Assembly: GCF_008728835.1 (NCBI RefSeq)
Contig: NZ_CP042582.1
Coordinates: 4,018,217 to 4,082,216 of the forward strand
DNA: 64,000 nucleotides
Reading direction: 5' to 3'
Origin: Hypericibacter adhaerens
GTDB lineage: Bacteria; Pseudomonadota; Alphaproteobacteria; Dongiales; Dongiaceae
Within the stretch, counting starts at the first letter, position 1; each line of letters starts with the position of its first letter. The notes below the pieces were generated by a model. The model made no database searches, was not told the DNA's origin, and saw only the letters and a list, made by a program, of their open reading frames with translations. Positions 25,806 to 35,305 of this stretch are shown here, piece by piece. The translations under genes were made by a program, and so were the position numbers.

Positions 25806-27506
25806 TCAGGATAGAGGCTGCCCCGGCCGGTTGAAAGCGATCCCCTCCGCCAGCAGCCGACCGGCCTCGGCGATGACGGGTCCCCAATCGCCGGGCACGG
25901 CCTGGCGGAAGAGCCGCAAGGACGGCCACCAGAGGCAGTCGGTCCGTTCGAGCAGCCAGCGCCATTCGGGTGGCTGCGGCAAAAGCACCCAGCAGGGCAC
26001 GCCGAGCGCGCCCGCCAGATGCGCCGTGCTGTTGTCGATGGTGATGATCAGATCGAGCGCCGCGATCTCCGCGGCAAGCCCGTCGAGGTCGGTCCAGGGA
26101 TCGGCGGCCGGTGCCTCCAGCCGCTGGCCGCTTTCGCCGAGCGCCGCGATCTCCGCCGCGTGATCGCCATACTGAAGATCGACGAACCGGACTCCCGGGG
26201 CCTGCAGCAGCGGCCGCAGGGCCGGCAGCGCGATGCGCCGGCGCAAGCCCGCGCCGGGCGCGGTGGTGTGCCAGGCAAGCCCCACCCGCGGCCGGTCGTG
26301 CCCCTCGCGCCGGCGTAATGCCGCCACGCGCTCGGGATCGGCCTTGAGATAGGCCCCGCCCCGCCCCGCGAAGCTCGCCAGGTCGGGCCGCAGATGGCGC
26401 ATCAGCGAACCGGACGGGATCTGCGCGGCGATGTCCGCAGGGCCGGACGGCGGCCCGGCCCCTTCGGCCGGCTGAACGACGAACTCGACCGTCGGCAGGG
26501 AGCGGCGAAACAGCCCGATCATCCGGGGATCGCATTCCGCGACCAGATCCATCTCGCCGGCAAGCTCCGGGAGAAGGCTCAGGAACATGATCTGATCGCC
26601 GATCCCCTGCTCGTTCCAGACCAGCAGGCGGCCCCGCAGGTCGCGCCGGCCGTTCCAACGGGGCTGAGGATGGAGGGCGGCCTTCGCCACCATGTCGGGC
26701 GCCCGCAGCCGCCATTCATAGGCTGCCCACCCTTCCGCGAGCCGCCCGAGCAGAAGCAGCGTGAAAGATTCGAAGTGATGCGCATCGGCATTGTCGGGCG
26801 CGAGCTTCTGCGCCTGCCGATAGGCGGCGACCGCGTCGTCGAACCGGCAGGCCTGGGCCAGCGCATTGCCGAGATTGAGCCGGAGCTCGACATTCGACGG
26901 ATTGGCGGCAGCACCCTGCTCGAACAGCCGCACCGCCTCCTCGGCCGCCCCATTCTCCAGCAACAGAAGTCCCAGATTGTTGAGCGCACCCGGCAGATCG
27001 GGCTTGAGCGCCAGCGCCGCGCGATAATGCTCGATCGCTTGGTCGCGGCGTTGCGCGCGCTGCAGCAGGCGGGCGAGGTTGTAATGCAGGTCGGGCTGCG
27101 CGCCATGGAGGGCGAGCCCCTGGCGAAGAAGCGCTTCCGCATCCTCGCCGGTTCCGGTCTCGCCGAGAAGATTGGCGAGATTGACGCGGGCGGCGAGATA
27201 GTCGGGACGCAAAGCCAGAGCCCGACGGTAGCTCGATGCCGCCTCGCCGCCGCGCCCCGCATGCTGCAGGGCCAGAGCCAGGCTGTAATGCGCCGCCGAA
27301 TCGGCGGGTTTCGCCGCGGCCGCCTTGGCCAGGTGCTGGACCGCCTCCGCATGCACGCCACGCTGGTCGAGCAGAAGCCCCAGCAGCATCGCGATATCGG
27401 GATTGTCCGGTGCCGCGGCCAGGAGACGCCGATAGGCGCGCTCCGCCTCCACGAGGCGGCCGGCCTTGTGCTGGGCGAAGGCGACAGCCAGCGGCGACCG
27501 CGTCAC
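25806..27506 (-). CDS. TPR protein with GT9-like C-terminal domain, copy 1
   Basis: This 566-residue protein has a first half of tandem tetratricopeptide repeats (about 5-270: LGLLLDQRGVHAEAVQHL, ALALRPDYLAARVNLANLLG and so on). The second half has a heptosyltransferase-like fold: WNEQGIGDQIMFLSLLPEL, VGLAWHTTAPG, VRFVDLQYGDH, and DLIITIDNSTAHLAGALGVP with PEWRW. Such TPR-GT proteins are linked to protein O-glycosylation or flagellin modification in other bacteria. The GTG start at 27506 overlaps the preceding gene's TGA by 4 bp (GTGA), so translation is coupled. It is a paralogue of that preceding gene. Confidence 0.82.
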   Translation of the reverse strand: MTRSPLAVAFAQHKAGRLVEAERAYRRLLAAAPDNPDIAMLLGLLLDQRGVHAEAVQHLAKAAAAKPADSAAHYSLALALQHAGRGGEAASSYRRALALRPDYLAARVNLANLLGETGTGEDAEALLRQGLALHGAQPDLHYNLARLLQRAQRRDQAIEHYRAALALKPDLPGALNNLGLLLLENGAAEEAVRLFEQGAAANPSNVELRLNLGNALAQACRFDDAVAAYRQAQKLAPDNADAHHFESFTLLLLGRLAEGWAAYEWRLRAPDMVAKAALHPQPRWNGRRDLRGRLLVWNEQGIGDQIMFLSLLPELAGEMDLVAECDPRMIGLFRRSLPTVEFVVQPAEGAGPPSGPADIAAQIPSGSLMRHLRPDLASFAGRGGAYLKADPERVAALRRREGHDRPRVGLAWHTTAPGAGLRRRIALPALRPLLQAPGVRFVDLQYGDHAAEIAALGESGQRLEAPAADPWTDLDGLAAEIAALDLIITIDNSTAHLAGALGVPCWVLLPQPPEWRWLLERTDCLWWPSLRLFRQAVPGDWGPVIAEAGRLLAEGIAFNRPGQPLS

Positions 27507-29047
27507 GGCGAGGCCGTCCGCGGCCTGCCGGCGGCGACATGGCGGGCCAAGGCCTCGGCCGCTTCCTGCACGACGCCGCTCCAATCCTTCCACGCCTTTT
27601 GCCGGAACAGCCGCAGCGACGGCCACCAGAGGCAGTCGCTGCCCTCCAGGAGCCAGCGCCATTCGGGCGGATGCGGCAGCAACACCCAGGCGGGGACGCC
27701 GAGCGCGCCGGCCATGTGGGCGGTGCTGTTGTCGATCGTGATGACCAGATCGAGGGCCGCGATCTGCGCCGCGAAATCGTCGAGGCTCTTGATCTGATCG
27801 ATCTCCGGGTCCTGGTGGATCTCGATACCCGCCTCGCCCGCCAGCTTCGCGATCGCCTCGCGATGATCGCCGTACTGCAGGCTGACAAACCGTGCGCCCG
27901 GCACCCGCAGGATCGGCAGCAGCGCCTCGAGCGCAATCGGGCGCGGCGCGGTGAGCTCGACCTTGGTGGTATGCCAGGCAATGCCGACATTGAGCTTCTC
28001 GTTACCGTAGCCGCCGCGGCAACGATCACGCTTCCCCTGGTCGGGTTTCAGATAAGCGCCGCCGCGGCCCGCGAAGCTGGCGCGGTCGGGGCGCAGCCAG
28101 CGCCCCAGGCTGCCGGCGGCACTCTGGGCGCGAATGTCGGGAGCCGACAGGCGCGTCGGCAGAGGATGGGCCCGCGCCACCAGCTCGACGCCGGGGAGGG
28201 AACGCGCGAACAGCGGCACCAGGCGGGGATCGCATTCCAGGAGGCAGCTCACCTTCGTGGAAAGCTCGGGCAGGAGGCTCGTAAACATGACCTCATCGCC
28301 GACCCCCTGCTCGCTCCAGATCAGCAGCTTGCCGTCCGGCAGCGGCTTGCCGTCCCAGGGCGGCTGCCGATAGAGCCCCGGCCGGCCCGAGCTTTCCTCG
28401 CGGGTGCGCCAGCGCCACTCATAGCCGCGCCAGCCTTCCTCGAACTGGCCCATCAAGAGCTGAAGCTGGCTCGCAGCCCAATGCGCGCGCACATCGTCGG
28501 GGGCCAGACGCATGGCCTGCCGGAACGCCAAGAGCGCCGGCGTGTATTGGCCCATGAGCTTCAGATTGAGTCCCAGATTGACCAGGGCATCGGGAAATTC
28601 GGGCCGGGCGGCGAGCGCCTTCCGGAACAAGGCGATACCGCTCTTCAGGTCGTCACGCGCGCTGAAGAACAGGCCCAGGCTGTTGAGCGCATCGGCGTGA
28701 TGCGGATCGAGCTTCAGCACGATCTTGTAGATGTCGATGGCCTTGCCCAGGCGCTTAGCCCGCTGATGCGCGCGGCCCAGGCTGTAGTGCAGCGCCGCCG
28801 ACCCCGGATGCCGCGCCACGGCCGCATCCAGCAGGGTGACCGCCTCCTCGGCCGAGCCCATGTCGCGCAGGCTGTCGCCCAGCCCCGACAGGGCCTCGAT
28901 CGAATCCGGGGCGCGGGCAAGAACCGCGCGATAGAGCGCCACCGCCTCGGGCCAGCGCGATGCCGCCTGGTGCGCCCTGGCCGCCGCGAGATCAGCCGCA
29001 AGGGCCGGTCCAGGCATGGCGGCGGTCGAATCGTCGGATGCGGTCAT
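27503..29047 (-). CDS. TPR protein with GT9-like C-terminal domain, copy 2
   Basis: This 514-residue paralogue of the next gene has the same layout: tetratricopeptide repeats at about 15-205 (YRAVLARAPDSIEALSGLGD, LDPHHADALNSLGLFF and so on), then a GT9-like domain with IWSEQGVGDEVMFTSLLPEL, VGIAWHTTK, ARFVSLQYGDH and LVITIDNSTAHMAGALGVPA. The C-terminal ends of the two proteins are strikingly alike (PPEWRWLLEGSDCLWWPSLR against PPEWRWLLERTDCLWWPSLR). The TPR numbers differ, so repeats were gained or lost after duplication. It is the first gene of the three-gene glycosyltransferase run, downstream of the rpsD terminator. Confidence 0.82.
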   Translation of the reverse strand: MTASDDSTAAMPGPALAADLAAARAHQAASRWPEAVALYRAVLARAPDSIEALSGLGDSLRDMGSAEEAVTLLDAAVARHPGSAALHYSLGRAHQRAKRLGKAIDIYKIVLKLDPHHADALNSLGLFFSARDDLKSGIALFRKALAARPEFPDALVNLGLNLKLMGQYTPALLAFRQAMRLAPDDVRAHWAASQLQLLMGQFEEGWRGYEWRWRTREESSGRPGLYRQPPWDGKPLPDGKLLIWSEQGVGDEVMFTSLLPELSTKVSCLLECDPRLVPLFARSLPGVELVARAHPLPTRLSAPDIRAQSAAGSLGRWLRPDRASFAGRGGAYLKPDQGKRDRCRGGYGNEKLNVGIAWHTTKVELTAPRPIALEALLPILRVPGARFVSLQYGDHREAIAKLAGEAGIEIHQDPEIDQIKSLDDFAAQIAALDLVITIDNSTAHMAGALGVPAWVLLPHPPEWRWLLEGSDCLWWPSLRLFRQKAWKDWSGVVQEAAEALARHVAAGRPRTASP

Positions 29048-29104
29048 GCGCCTGTCAGACTAGTCGAAGGGACGGCGACCGGCCAAGACGGGGCCCGAAA
29101 GCAG

Positions 29105-29132
29105 AAAGGCCGGCCCCAGGGGGCCGGCCTTT
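29105..29132 (-). terminator. Rho-independent terminator after rpsD
   Basis: AAAGGCCGGCCCC pairs perfectly with GGGGCCGGCCTTT (13 bp), with a short T run on the minus-strand side. It lies 30 bp beyond the rpsD stop and before the glycosyltransferase genes. Confidence 0.8.
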
Positions 29133-29162
29133 CGCAAGACAGGAGATTCTTTCCCGCGCCGA

Positions 29163-29777
29163 TCAGCGCGAATAGAACTCGACCACCAGATGCGGTTCCA
29201 TCTGGACCGGGTAGGGCACGTCGGCGAGCGCCGGAACGCGCACGAACTTGGCGCGCATGCCCTTGTGATCGGCCTCGATATAATCCGGCACGTCGCGCTC
29301 GTTCGAGGCGGCGGCCTCGAGCACCGTGGTGAGCTGCTTGGAGCGGTCCTTCACCTCGACGATGTCGCCTTCCTTCACCTGGTAGGAAGGAATGTTGACG
29401 CGCTTGCCGTTGACCTTCACATGGCCATGGTTGACGAACTGGCGTGCCGCGAAGACGGTCGGCACAAACTTGGCGCGATAGACCACGGCATCGAGACGGC
29501 GCTCCAGGAGGCCCACCAGCTGCTCGCCGGTGTCGCCGCGGCGGCGCGCGGCCTCTTCATAGAGGCGGCGGAACTGGCGCTCGCCGATATTGCCGTAGTA
29601 GCCCTTGAGCCGCTGCTTGGCCATCAGCTGCAGGCCGAAGTCGGACGGCTTCTTGCGGCGCTGGCCATGCTGGCCCGGGCCGTATTCGCGCTTGTTGAGG
29701 GGGCTCTTGGGACGGCCCCAGAGATTCACATTGAGGCGTCGGTCGATCTTGTATTTGGATTCGGCGCGCTTTGTCAC
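29163..29777 (-). CDS. rpsD: 30S ribosomal protein S4
   Basis: This 204-residue primary rRNA-binding protein of the small subunit begins [20 protein letters not shown]. The S4 RNA-binding domain is at about 95-155 ([20 protein letters not shown], then [20 protein letters not shown]), and the C terminus is [11 protein letters not shown]. The GTG start at 29777 has an AAGGA ribosome site 8 bp upstream and gives the normal length; the longer frame adds 27 residues absent from the family. It is monocistronic here, with its own promoter (29904-29932) and terminator (29105-29132), and not in an alpha-operon context. Confidence 0.97.
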   Translation of the reverse strand: MTKRAESKYKIDRRLNVNLWGRPKSPLNKREYGPGQHGQRRKKPSDFGLQLMAKQRLKGYYGNIGERQFRRLYEEAARRRGDTGEQLVGLLERRLDAVVYRAKFVPTVFAARQFVNHGHVKVNGKRVNIPSYQVKEGDIVEVKDRSKQLTTVLEAAASNERDVPDYIEADHKGMRAKFVRVPALADVPYPVQMEPHLVVEFYSR

Positions 29778-29903
29778 CGGATGGTTCCTTTTGCTGCTTG
29801 TTGTCCCGATAGTTCCATCCCAAGCGCCCATGGCTGGACGTTCGGGGGACGGGATCACGGCCCCTTGGCGCTAGATCCACTTTCTCGGGAATTGAGGCGG
29901 CAG

Positions 29904-29932
29904 GTTGTAGCCGCTGGCGGCGGCCCTGTCAA
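29904..29932 (-). promoter_or_regulatory. Sigma70-like promoter of rpsD
   Basis: On the minus strand, a consensus TTGACA (29932-29927) and TACAAC (29909-29904) are separated by 17 bp, about 130 bp upstream of the rpsD start. Confidence 0.65.
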
Positions 29933-29953
29933 AGCCGATTAAATCAATATAAT

Positions 29954-30748
29954 TCAACTGGTTGTAGTCGTTTTTCGGCGCCGGGGCCGGTTTTCGCGCT
30001 TGGAGGAGAGCTCCTTGACGATGCCATGGAGGGTGCGGATCTCCTGGCGGGTCAGGCCGGCGCGCTGAAACAGATTGCGGATATTGCGCACCATGCCCGG
30101 CCGTTTCTCGGCATTGCGCAGGAAGCCCGAGGCGTCGAGCTCGCGCTCGAGATGGTCGAAGAAGTTGAGGAGCTCCTCCTTCTCGGCCGGCCTTGTGCCA
30201 TTGACCACCAGCTCGCGCGGGGCCGTGTCGTCGCCCGACTGGTACCACTCATAGCCGATGAGGAGCACGGCCTGCGCCAGGTTGAGCGAGGTGAAATCGG
30301 GATTGAGCGGAACCCGGATCACCGCATCGGCCAGCGACAGCTCGTCATTCTCGAGGCCCGCCCGCTCCGGGCCGAACATCACGCCCACCCGCTCGCCGCG
30401 CGCGATGAGGGTCCGCATCTCGGCCGCCGCCTCGCGCGGCGTCATCACCGTCTTGATCATCTGGCGGTGGCGCGCCGAGGTCGCATAGACGCGGGTCAAA
30501 TCCGCCATCGCCGCGCGCGCCGAGGGATAGAGCTCGGCCTTGTCGATCGGCTCATGCGCGCCCGACGAAACCTCGCGCGCGCGCTCGTTGGGCCATTGCT
30601 CGCGCGGGCGTACCAGACGCAGATTCGTCAGGCCGCAATTCATCATGGCCCGCGCCGTGGCGCCGATATTCTCCGGCAGCTGCGGCTCGATCAGGATGAC
30701 CGCGGGCGTCTCGAGCGGGGCCTGCGCCCGGCGGCCCGGCGTGGCCAT
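29954..30748 (-). CDS. trmJ: tRNA (cytidine/uridine-2'-O-)-methyltransferase TrmJ
   Basis: This 264-residue SPOUT methyltransferase uses S-adenosylmethionine to methylate the 2'-O of tRNA position 32 in characterised members. Motifs are VILIEPQLPENIGATARAMM at the N terminus, GVMFGPERAGLENDELSLAD and IRVPLNPDFTSLNLAQAVLL, which form the trefoil knot. A C-terminal helical extension ends in a basic tail (KRENRPRRRKTTTTS). The start overlaps the cimA stop by one base (TGATG), so the two are co-transcribed and probably coupled. Confidence 0.92.
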   Translation of the reverse strand: MATPGRRAQAPLETPAVILIEPQLPENIGATARAMMNCGLTNLRLVRPREQWPNERAREVSSGAHEPIDKAELYPSARAAMADLTRVYATSARHRQMIKTVMTPREAAAEMRTLIARGERVGVMFGPERAGLENDELSLADAVIRVPLNPDFTSLNLAQAVLLIGYEWYQSGDDTAPRELVVNGTRPAEKEELLNFFDHLERELDASGFLRNAEKRPGMVRNIRNLFQRAGLTRQEIRTLHGIVKELSSKRENRPRRRKTTTTS

Positions 30749-32376
30749 CAGTCTTTCCCCGCACCGCCCTTGATCGCGCCGCTGCGCACCGGCGCCCCGG
30801 CGCGGAAGAGCTTCCAGCTGATGCCGTCATGGAGCGCGTTGAAGGAGGCGTCGATGATGTTGGCGGAGACGCCGACCGTGGACCAGCGCTCGCCGCTGTC
30901 GTCGGCGCTCTCGATCATGACGCGCGTCACCGCACCCGTGCCGGCGGAGGGCGTGAGGATGCGGACCTTGTAGTCCACCAGCCGCATATCCTCGAGCTCC
31001 GGATAGAAGGCGAGCAGCGCCTTGCGCAGCGCCGTGTCGAGCGCATTGACCGGGCCGTTGCCGGTGGCGACCGTCATCAGCCGCTCCTCGCCGACCTCGA
31101 GCGTGATCGTGGCCTCTGATTCCGTCACCAGCTCGCCGCGCGCGTTCCAGCGCCGGTCGTCCATGACCCGGAAGCGGGAGACGCGGAAATAGTCGGGAAT
31201 GCCGCCCAGCTCGCGGCGCGCCAGAAGCTCGAAGCTGGCCTCCGCCCCGTCATAGGCATAGCCGTCATATTCGCGCACCTTCACCAGCTCGACGAGGGCC
31301 GCCACCTTGGGATCGTCGGCTTCGATCGAAAGCCCGATATCGCGGAAGCGCGCCAGGATGTTGGCGCGGCCGGACTGGTCCGACACCACGATATGGCGGC
31401 GATTGCCGACCAGCGAGGGCTCGATATGCTCGTAGGTGCGCGGATCCTTCTCCACCGCCGAGACATGGAGGCCGCCCTTGTGCGCAAAGGCGGATTCGCC
31501 GACATAGGCGGCGTTGCGCAAGGGCGCGCGGTTGAGACGCTCGTCGAGCAGCCGCGAGAGATGGGTCAGGCCCTTGAGCGCCTCGCGATCGATGCCGAGC
31601 TTGAAGTCGGTCTTGAGCAGGAGGCTCGGGATCAGCGACACCAGGTTGGCATTGCCGCAGCGCTCGCCCAGCCCGTTGAGCGTGCCCTGGATCTGGCGCG
31701 CCCCGGCATGGACCGCAGCCAGGCTGTTGGCGACCGCATTCTCGGTGTCGTTGTGGCAATGGATGCCGAGATGGCTGCCGGGGATGGCCTTGGTCGCCTC
31801 GCCGACGATGCGCTCGATCTCGTGCGGCAGCGTGCCGCCATTGGTGTCGCAGAGCACGATCCAGCGCGCGCCCGACGCATGGGCGGCCTTGATGCAGTCG
31901 AGCGCGTAGGCGGCATTCGCCTTGTAGCCGTCGAAGAAATGCTCGGCGTCGAACATGACCTCGTCGACCCGCGTCTTCGCATGCGCCACGCTCTCGGCGA
32001 TCATGTCGATGTTCTCGGACCGCGAGATGCCGAGCGCCACATCGACATGGAAATCCCAGCTCTTGCCGACCATGCAGACCGAGCGGGCCTTGGTGCCGGT
32101 CAGCGCGGCCAAGCCCGGATCGTTGGCGGCGCTGCGGCCCGGCCGGCGGGTCATGCCGAAAGCGACGAGCCTGGCATGCTTCAGCGCGGGCGGCGCGGCG
32201 AAGAACGCATCGTCCGTCGGGTTGGCGCCGGGCCAGCCGCCCTCGACATAGTCGACCCCGATCTTGTCCAGCGCCTGGGCAATGGCCTGCTTGTCCAGAA
32301 CGTTGAAATCCACGCCCTGGGTCTGCGCGCCGTCGCGCAGCGTGCTGTCGAAGAGGTATACGCGTTTGTCGTCCAT
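30748..32376 (-). CDS. cimA: (R)-citramalate synthase
   Basis: This 542-residue enzyme of the isopropylmalate/homocitrate synthase family condenses acetyl-CoA and pyruvate to citramalate for isoleucine synthesis. Motifs are FDSTLRDGAQTQGVDF at the N terminus (catalytic Arg-Asp), GIHCHNDTENAVANSLAAVH and GTLNGLGERCGNANLVSLIP, and a C-terminal regulatory domain with SFELLARRELGG and ATGNGPVNALDTALRKAL. The regulatory domain suggests feedback control. ATG 32376 gives the standard N terminus; the open frame upstream was discarded. It pairs with trmJ downstream. Confidence 0.92.
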   Translation of the reverse strand: MDDKRVYLFDSTLRDGAQTQGVDFNVLDKQAIAQALDKIGVDYVEGGWPGANPTDDAFFAAPPALKHARLVAFGMTRRPGRSAANDPGLAALTGTKARSVCMVGKSWDFHVDVALGISRSENIDMIAESVAHAKTRVDEVMFDAEHFFDGYKANAAYALDCIKAAHASGARWIVLCDTNGGTLPHEIERIVGEATKAIPGSHLGIHCHNDTENAVANSLAAVHAGARQIQGTLNGLGERCGNANLVSLIPSLLLKTDFKLGIDREALKGLTHLSRLLDERLNRAPLRNAAYVGESAFAHKGGLHVSAVEKDPRTYEHIEPSLVGNRRHIVVSDQSGRANILARFRDIGLSIEADDPKVAALVELVKVREYDGYAYDGAEASFELLARRELGGIPDYFRVSRFRVMDDRRWNARGELVTESEATITLEVGEERLMTVATGNGPVNALDTALRKALLAFYPELEDMRLVDYKVRILTPSAGTGAVTRVMIESADDSGERWSTVGVSANIIDASFNALHDGISWKLFRAGAPVRSGAIKGGAGKD

Positions 32377-32494
32377 TGCCGAAAAAGGTCCGAAAAAGCA
32401 GGCGATTGGCGGCTGCCCGGTCGCGAGGCCGGTGTCTTTCTGCCCCCTGGAACCAGCGCCGTCAACCAGCGGGTCCGGGCCAGGTCGTCGCGCC

Positions 32495-32523
32495 CTGACA
32501 GCCGCGGGTCGAACCGCTATCCT
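32495..32523 (+). promoter_or_regulatory. Possible sigma70-like promoter of the LysE gene
   Basis: CTGACA (32495-32500) and TATCCT (32518-32523) are separated by 17 bp, about 70 bp before the LysE-family ATG. Confidence 0.4.
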
Positions 32524-32593
32524 GGCCCCTTGCCCACGCCCCGGCAGGATGGCGATCCTCCGCGGCCGGCAGCCCGCCCGGAATGACCCTTTC

Positions 32594-33232
32594 ATGCCGC
32601 ATTTCCTGCCCGACCTCGCGACCCTCCTCCCCTTCCTGGCCGCCGCCCTCGCCCTCAACCTGACGCCGGGCGCCGACATGACCATGGTGCTGGCCCAGAG
32701 CCTGGGCCGCAGCCGGCGCGCCGGCATCTGGGCGGCACTGGGCGTCGCCGCGGGCAGCCTGATCCATTCGCTTCTCGCCGCCTTCGGCGTCTCGGCCCTG
32801 CTGCAGCAGTCCGAGACCGCCTTCCTCGTCGTCAAATATGCAGGCGCCCTCTACCTGCTCTATCTCGCCTGGCGGGCCGCGACCGATCGCTCGGGCCCGC
32901 TGCAGGCGGCGGCACTGCCGCCGCGGCGCGCCCACCGCGCGTTCCTCGACGGCGTGGTGACGAACCTGTTCAATCCGAAGGTGGCGCTGTTCATCCTGGC
33001 CTTCCTGCCGCAATTCGTGGATCCGTCGCGCGGCTCGGTCGCGGCGCAGATCCTGTTCCTGGGATTGCTCTTCAATATCGGGGGAACGAGCGTGCTGCTG
33101 GCGGTGGCGTTCTCGGCCGGCGCCGCCCGCGAACGGATCCTCAGCTCGCGCCGCGCCGTGACGGTGCTGCGCTGGATCACGGCCAGCCTGTTCGTGGGCC
33201 TCGCCGCCCGTGTCGCCCTCAGCGAGCGTTAA
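32594..33232 (+). CDS. LysE/RhtB-family amino-acid exporter
   Basis: This 212-residue inner-membrane protein has five or six hydrophobic helices. The N-terminal signature LNLTPGADMTMVLAQSLGRS, then GAGxxG-like ALGVAAGSLIHSLLAAFGVS and NLFNPKVALFILAFLPQF, is the LysE/RhtB pattern. Members export amino acids such as lysine, threonine or homoserine lactones; the substrate here is unknown. ATG 32594 is used because the first helix follows directly. It is divergent from cimA; no regulatory gene is adjacent. Confidence 0.9.
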   Translation: MPHFLPDLATLLPFLAAALALNLTPGADMTMVLAQSLGRSRRAGIWAALGVAAGSLIHSLLAAFGVSALLQQSETAFLVVKYAGALYLLYLAWRAATDRSGPLQAAALPPRRAHRAFLDGVVTNLFNPKVALFILAFLPQFVDPSRGSVAAQILFLGLLFNIGGTSVLLAVAFSAGAARERILSSRRAVTVLRWITASLFVGLAARVALSER

Positions 33233-33304
33233 CCCGGGAGCGTCTCACCTCGATCATGAAACCGGATCCGCGACCAGGCCCTCAGGAGATCGGAATCCCG
33301 CCCC

Positions 33305-33868
33305 ATGGCTGACGATCCCGTCTCCCTCAGGCGCAAGCCCAAGGCGACCGGCGCGCGGCTGTCGACCGCGACCGCCCAGATGGAGCGCCTGTCCTTCGAG
33401 GAGACAAGCTCCGCCATGATCCGGCAGCTCGCCGCCTACTGGGCCGAATTGCGTGGGGACAAGCCCCTGCCGCTCAAGAAGGACTTCGATCCCGCGCGCG
33501 TCGTCAATCTCCTGCCCTATCTCATCGTCGCCGAATATCACCTCGACCCGCTGCGGATCCGCTATCGCCTCGTCGGCACCGAGCAGGTCCGTCATGTGGG
33601 CGAGGACTATACCGGCAAGTGGCTGCACGAGGTGCTCTGGGACCCGCGCTATATCGAGGTCTGGCTCGTTTCCGTCGGCGAGATGATCGAAAGCCACCAG
33701 CCGATCTTCGGCCGGGACTTCCTGCTCTGGGCGGACGGAAAGATGAAGAACTACGAGTGGGCCATCTTCCCGGTCTCGGCCGACGGCGCCCGCGTGACGC
33801 ACGGCATCGGCATCGAGGATTTCAGCACGATGGAACGCCAGCGCGGACTCTTCGCGCCGGACCGATAG
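33305..33868 (+). CDS. PAS_5-family protein (DUF1488-free, single domain)
   Basis: This 187-residue protein has LAAYWAELRGDKPLPLKKDF, then ARVVNLLPYLIVAEYHLDPLRI and RYRLVGTEQVRHVGEDYTGK, the pattern of the PAS_5 family common in alphaproteobacteria. The family fold resembles a PAS sensor, but the ligand and partner are unknown and no kinase, cyclase or transcription-factor domain is attached. The C terminus (GIGIEDFSTMERQRGLF) ends the domain. It lies 72 bp after the LysE gene on the same strand and may be co-transcribed; a functional link is not evident. Confidence 0.75.
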   Translation: MADDPVSLRRKPKATGARLSTATAQMERLSFEETSSAMIRQLAAYWAELRGDKPLPLKKDFDPARVVNLLPYLIVAEYHLDPLRIRYRLVGTEQVRHVGEDYTGKWLHEVLWDPRYIEVWLVSVGEMIESHQPIFGRDFLLWADGKMKNYEWAIFPVSADGARVTHGIGIEDFSTMERQRGLFAPDR

Positions 33869-33892
33869 CGGCGCACGCCACTCGGAACGCGA

Positions 33893-35281
33893 TCAGCCGG
33901 CCCTGCGCCAGGTGGTGCCCTGCGGGCCGTCATCGAGCAGGATGCCGCGCGCGGCCAGGTCTTTGCGGATACGGTCCGCCTCGGCGAAGTTGCGCGCCTT
34001 GCGTGCCGCGGTGCGCGCCGCGATCGCGGCCTCGATCTCGGCACTGTCATCGGCCCCGCCGCGCAGCCAAAGCTCCGGCTCCTGCTGCAGCAGCCCCAGC
34101 AGCGCTCCCGACCGAGTCAAAGCCTGGACGGCGCGCTCCCGCTCCGTGTCGCTCGGCGCCTTGTTCAGCCGATGCACCAGCTCATGCAGGTGGCTCAGCG
34201 CCAACGGCGTGTTGAGATCGTCCTCGAGCGCCGCCATGACATCGAGCGGCGCCTCGTCGATCGCGTCCTGCGTCGGCAGGGCGGCACCGCCCGCACGGGC
34301 GAGCGCGGTGTAGAAGCGGTCGAGCGTGGCCTTGGCCTCGACCAGGCCCTCGCGCGTGATGTCGATGGGCTGCCGGTAATGGGCCGAGAGCAGCGCCAGG
34401 CGGATGGCCTCGCCGCGATGGCCTTCCTCCAGGAGCTCATGCACGGTGAAGAAGTTGCCGAGCGATTTCGACATCTTCTCGCCGTTCACCTGGACGAAGC
34501 CGTTATGCATCCAGTAGCGCGCGAAGACCGGTGTGCCGTGGGCGCAGCGGCTCTGGGCGATCTCGTTCTCGTGATGCGGGAAGATGAGATCGATTCCGCC
34601 GCCATGGATGTCGAAGACCGGTCCCAGCAAGGCCTCCGACATGACGGAGCATTCGATATGCCAGCCCGGCCGCCCGCGGCCCCAGGGGCTGTCCCAGCCG
34701 GGCTGGTCGGCGCTGCTCGGCTTCCACAGCACGAAATCCGCCGGATGCTTCTTGTAAGGCGCCACCTCCACCCGCGCCCCGGCGATCATCTCGTCGAGCG
34801 TGCGGCCGGAGAGCTTGCCGTAATCCGGCATGGAGGGCACGTTGAAGAGCACATGGCCCTCGGCCGCGTAGGCATGGCCGAGCCCGATCAGGCGCTCGAT
34901 CATCGCGACCATGCCGGCGACATGCTCGGTCGCGCGCGGCTGATGCGTCGGCGCGAGCGCGCCCAGCGCCGCCATGTCCTCCTGATAGGCCTTGGCGGTG
35001 CGCTCGGTCAGGTCCCGGATCGTCTCGCCGCGCTCGTTGGCCGCGGCGATGATCTTGTCCTCGATGTCGGTGATGTTGCGCACATAGATCACGTGCTCCG
35101 GCCCATAGACGTGCCGCAGCAGGCGGAACAGCGTGTCGAACACGACCACGGGCCGCGCATTGCCGATATGGGCGAAGTCATAGACCGTGGGCCCGCAGAC
35201 GTACATCCGCACCTGCTTCGCATCGAGCGGAACGAACGCCTCCTTGCGGCGCGTCAGCGTGTTGTGCAGATGGATCGGCAT
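33893..35281 (-). CDS. cysS: Cysteinyl-tRNA synthetase
   Basis: This 462-residue class I synthetase charges tRNA-Cys. The zinc and substrate motif [15 protein letters not shown] (C29, HIGH-type signature) is followed by [10 protein letters not shown] and [12 protein letters not shown] with zinc-binding Cys and His residues, and the KMSKS signature at about 268-272 ([10 protein letters not shown]). The C-terminal helical anticodon-binding part carries [20 protein letters not shown]. It is 24 bp downstream of gltX on the same strand, so the two synthetases are co-transcribed. Confidence 0.97.
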   Translation of the reverse strand: MPIHLHNTLTRRKEAFVPLDAKQVRMYVCGPTVYDFAHIGNARPVVVFDTLFRLLRHVYGPEHVIYVRNITDIEDKIIAAANERGETIRDLTERTAKAYQEDMAALGALAPTHQPRATEHVAGMVAMIERLIGLGHAYAAEGHVLFNVPSMPDYGKLSGRTLDEMIAGARVEVAPYKKHPADFVLWKPSSADQPGWDSPWGRGRPGWHIECSVMSEALLGPVFDIHGGGIDLIFPHHENEIAQSRCAHGTPVFARYWMHNGFVQVNGEKMSKSLGNFFTVHELLEEGHRGEAIRLALLSAHYRQPIDITREGLVEAKATLDRFYTALARAGGAALPTQDAIDEAPLDVMAALEDDLNTPLALSHLHELVHRLNKAPSDTERERAVQALTRSGALLGLLQQEPELWLRGGADDSAEIEAAIAARTAARKARNFAEADRIRKDLAARGILLDDGPQGTTWRRAG

Positions 35282-35305
35282 GTCTCGACGGTCGTGAAGC
35301 CTGGG

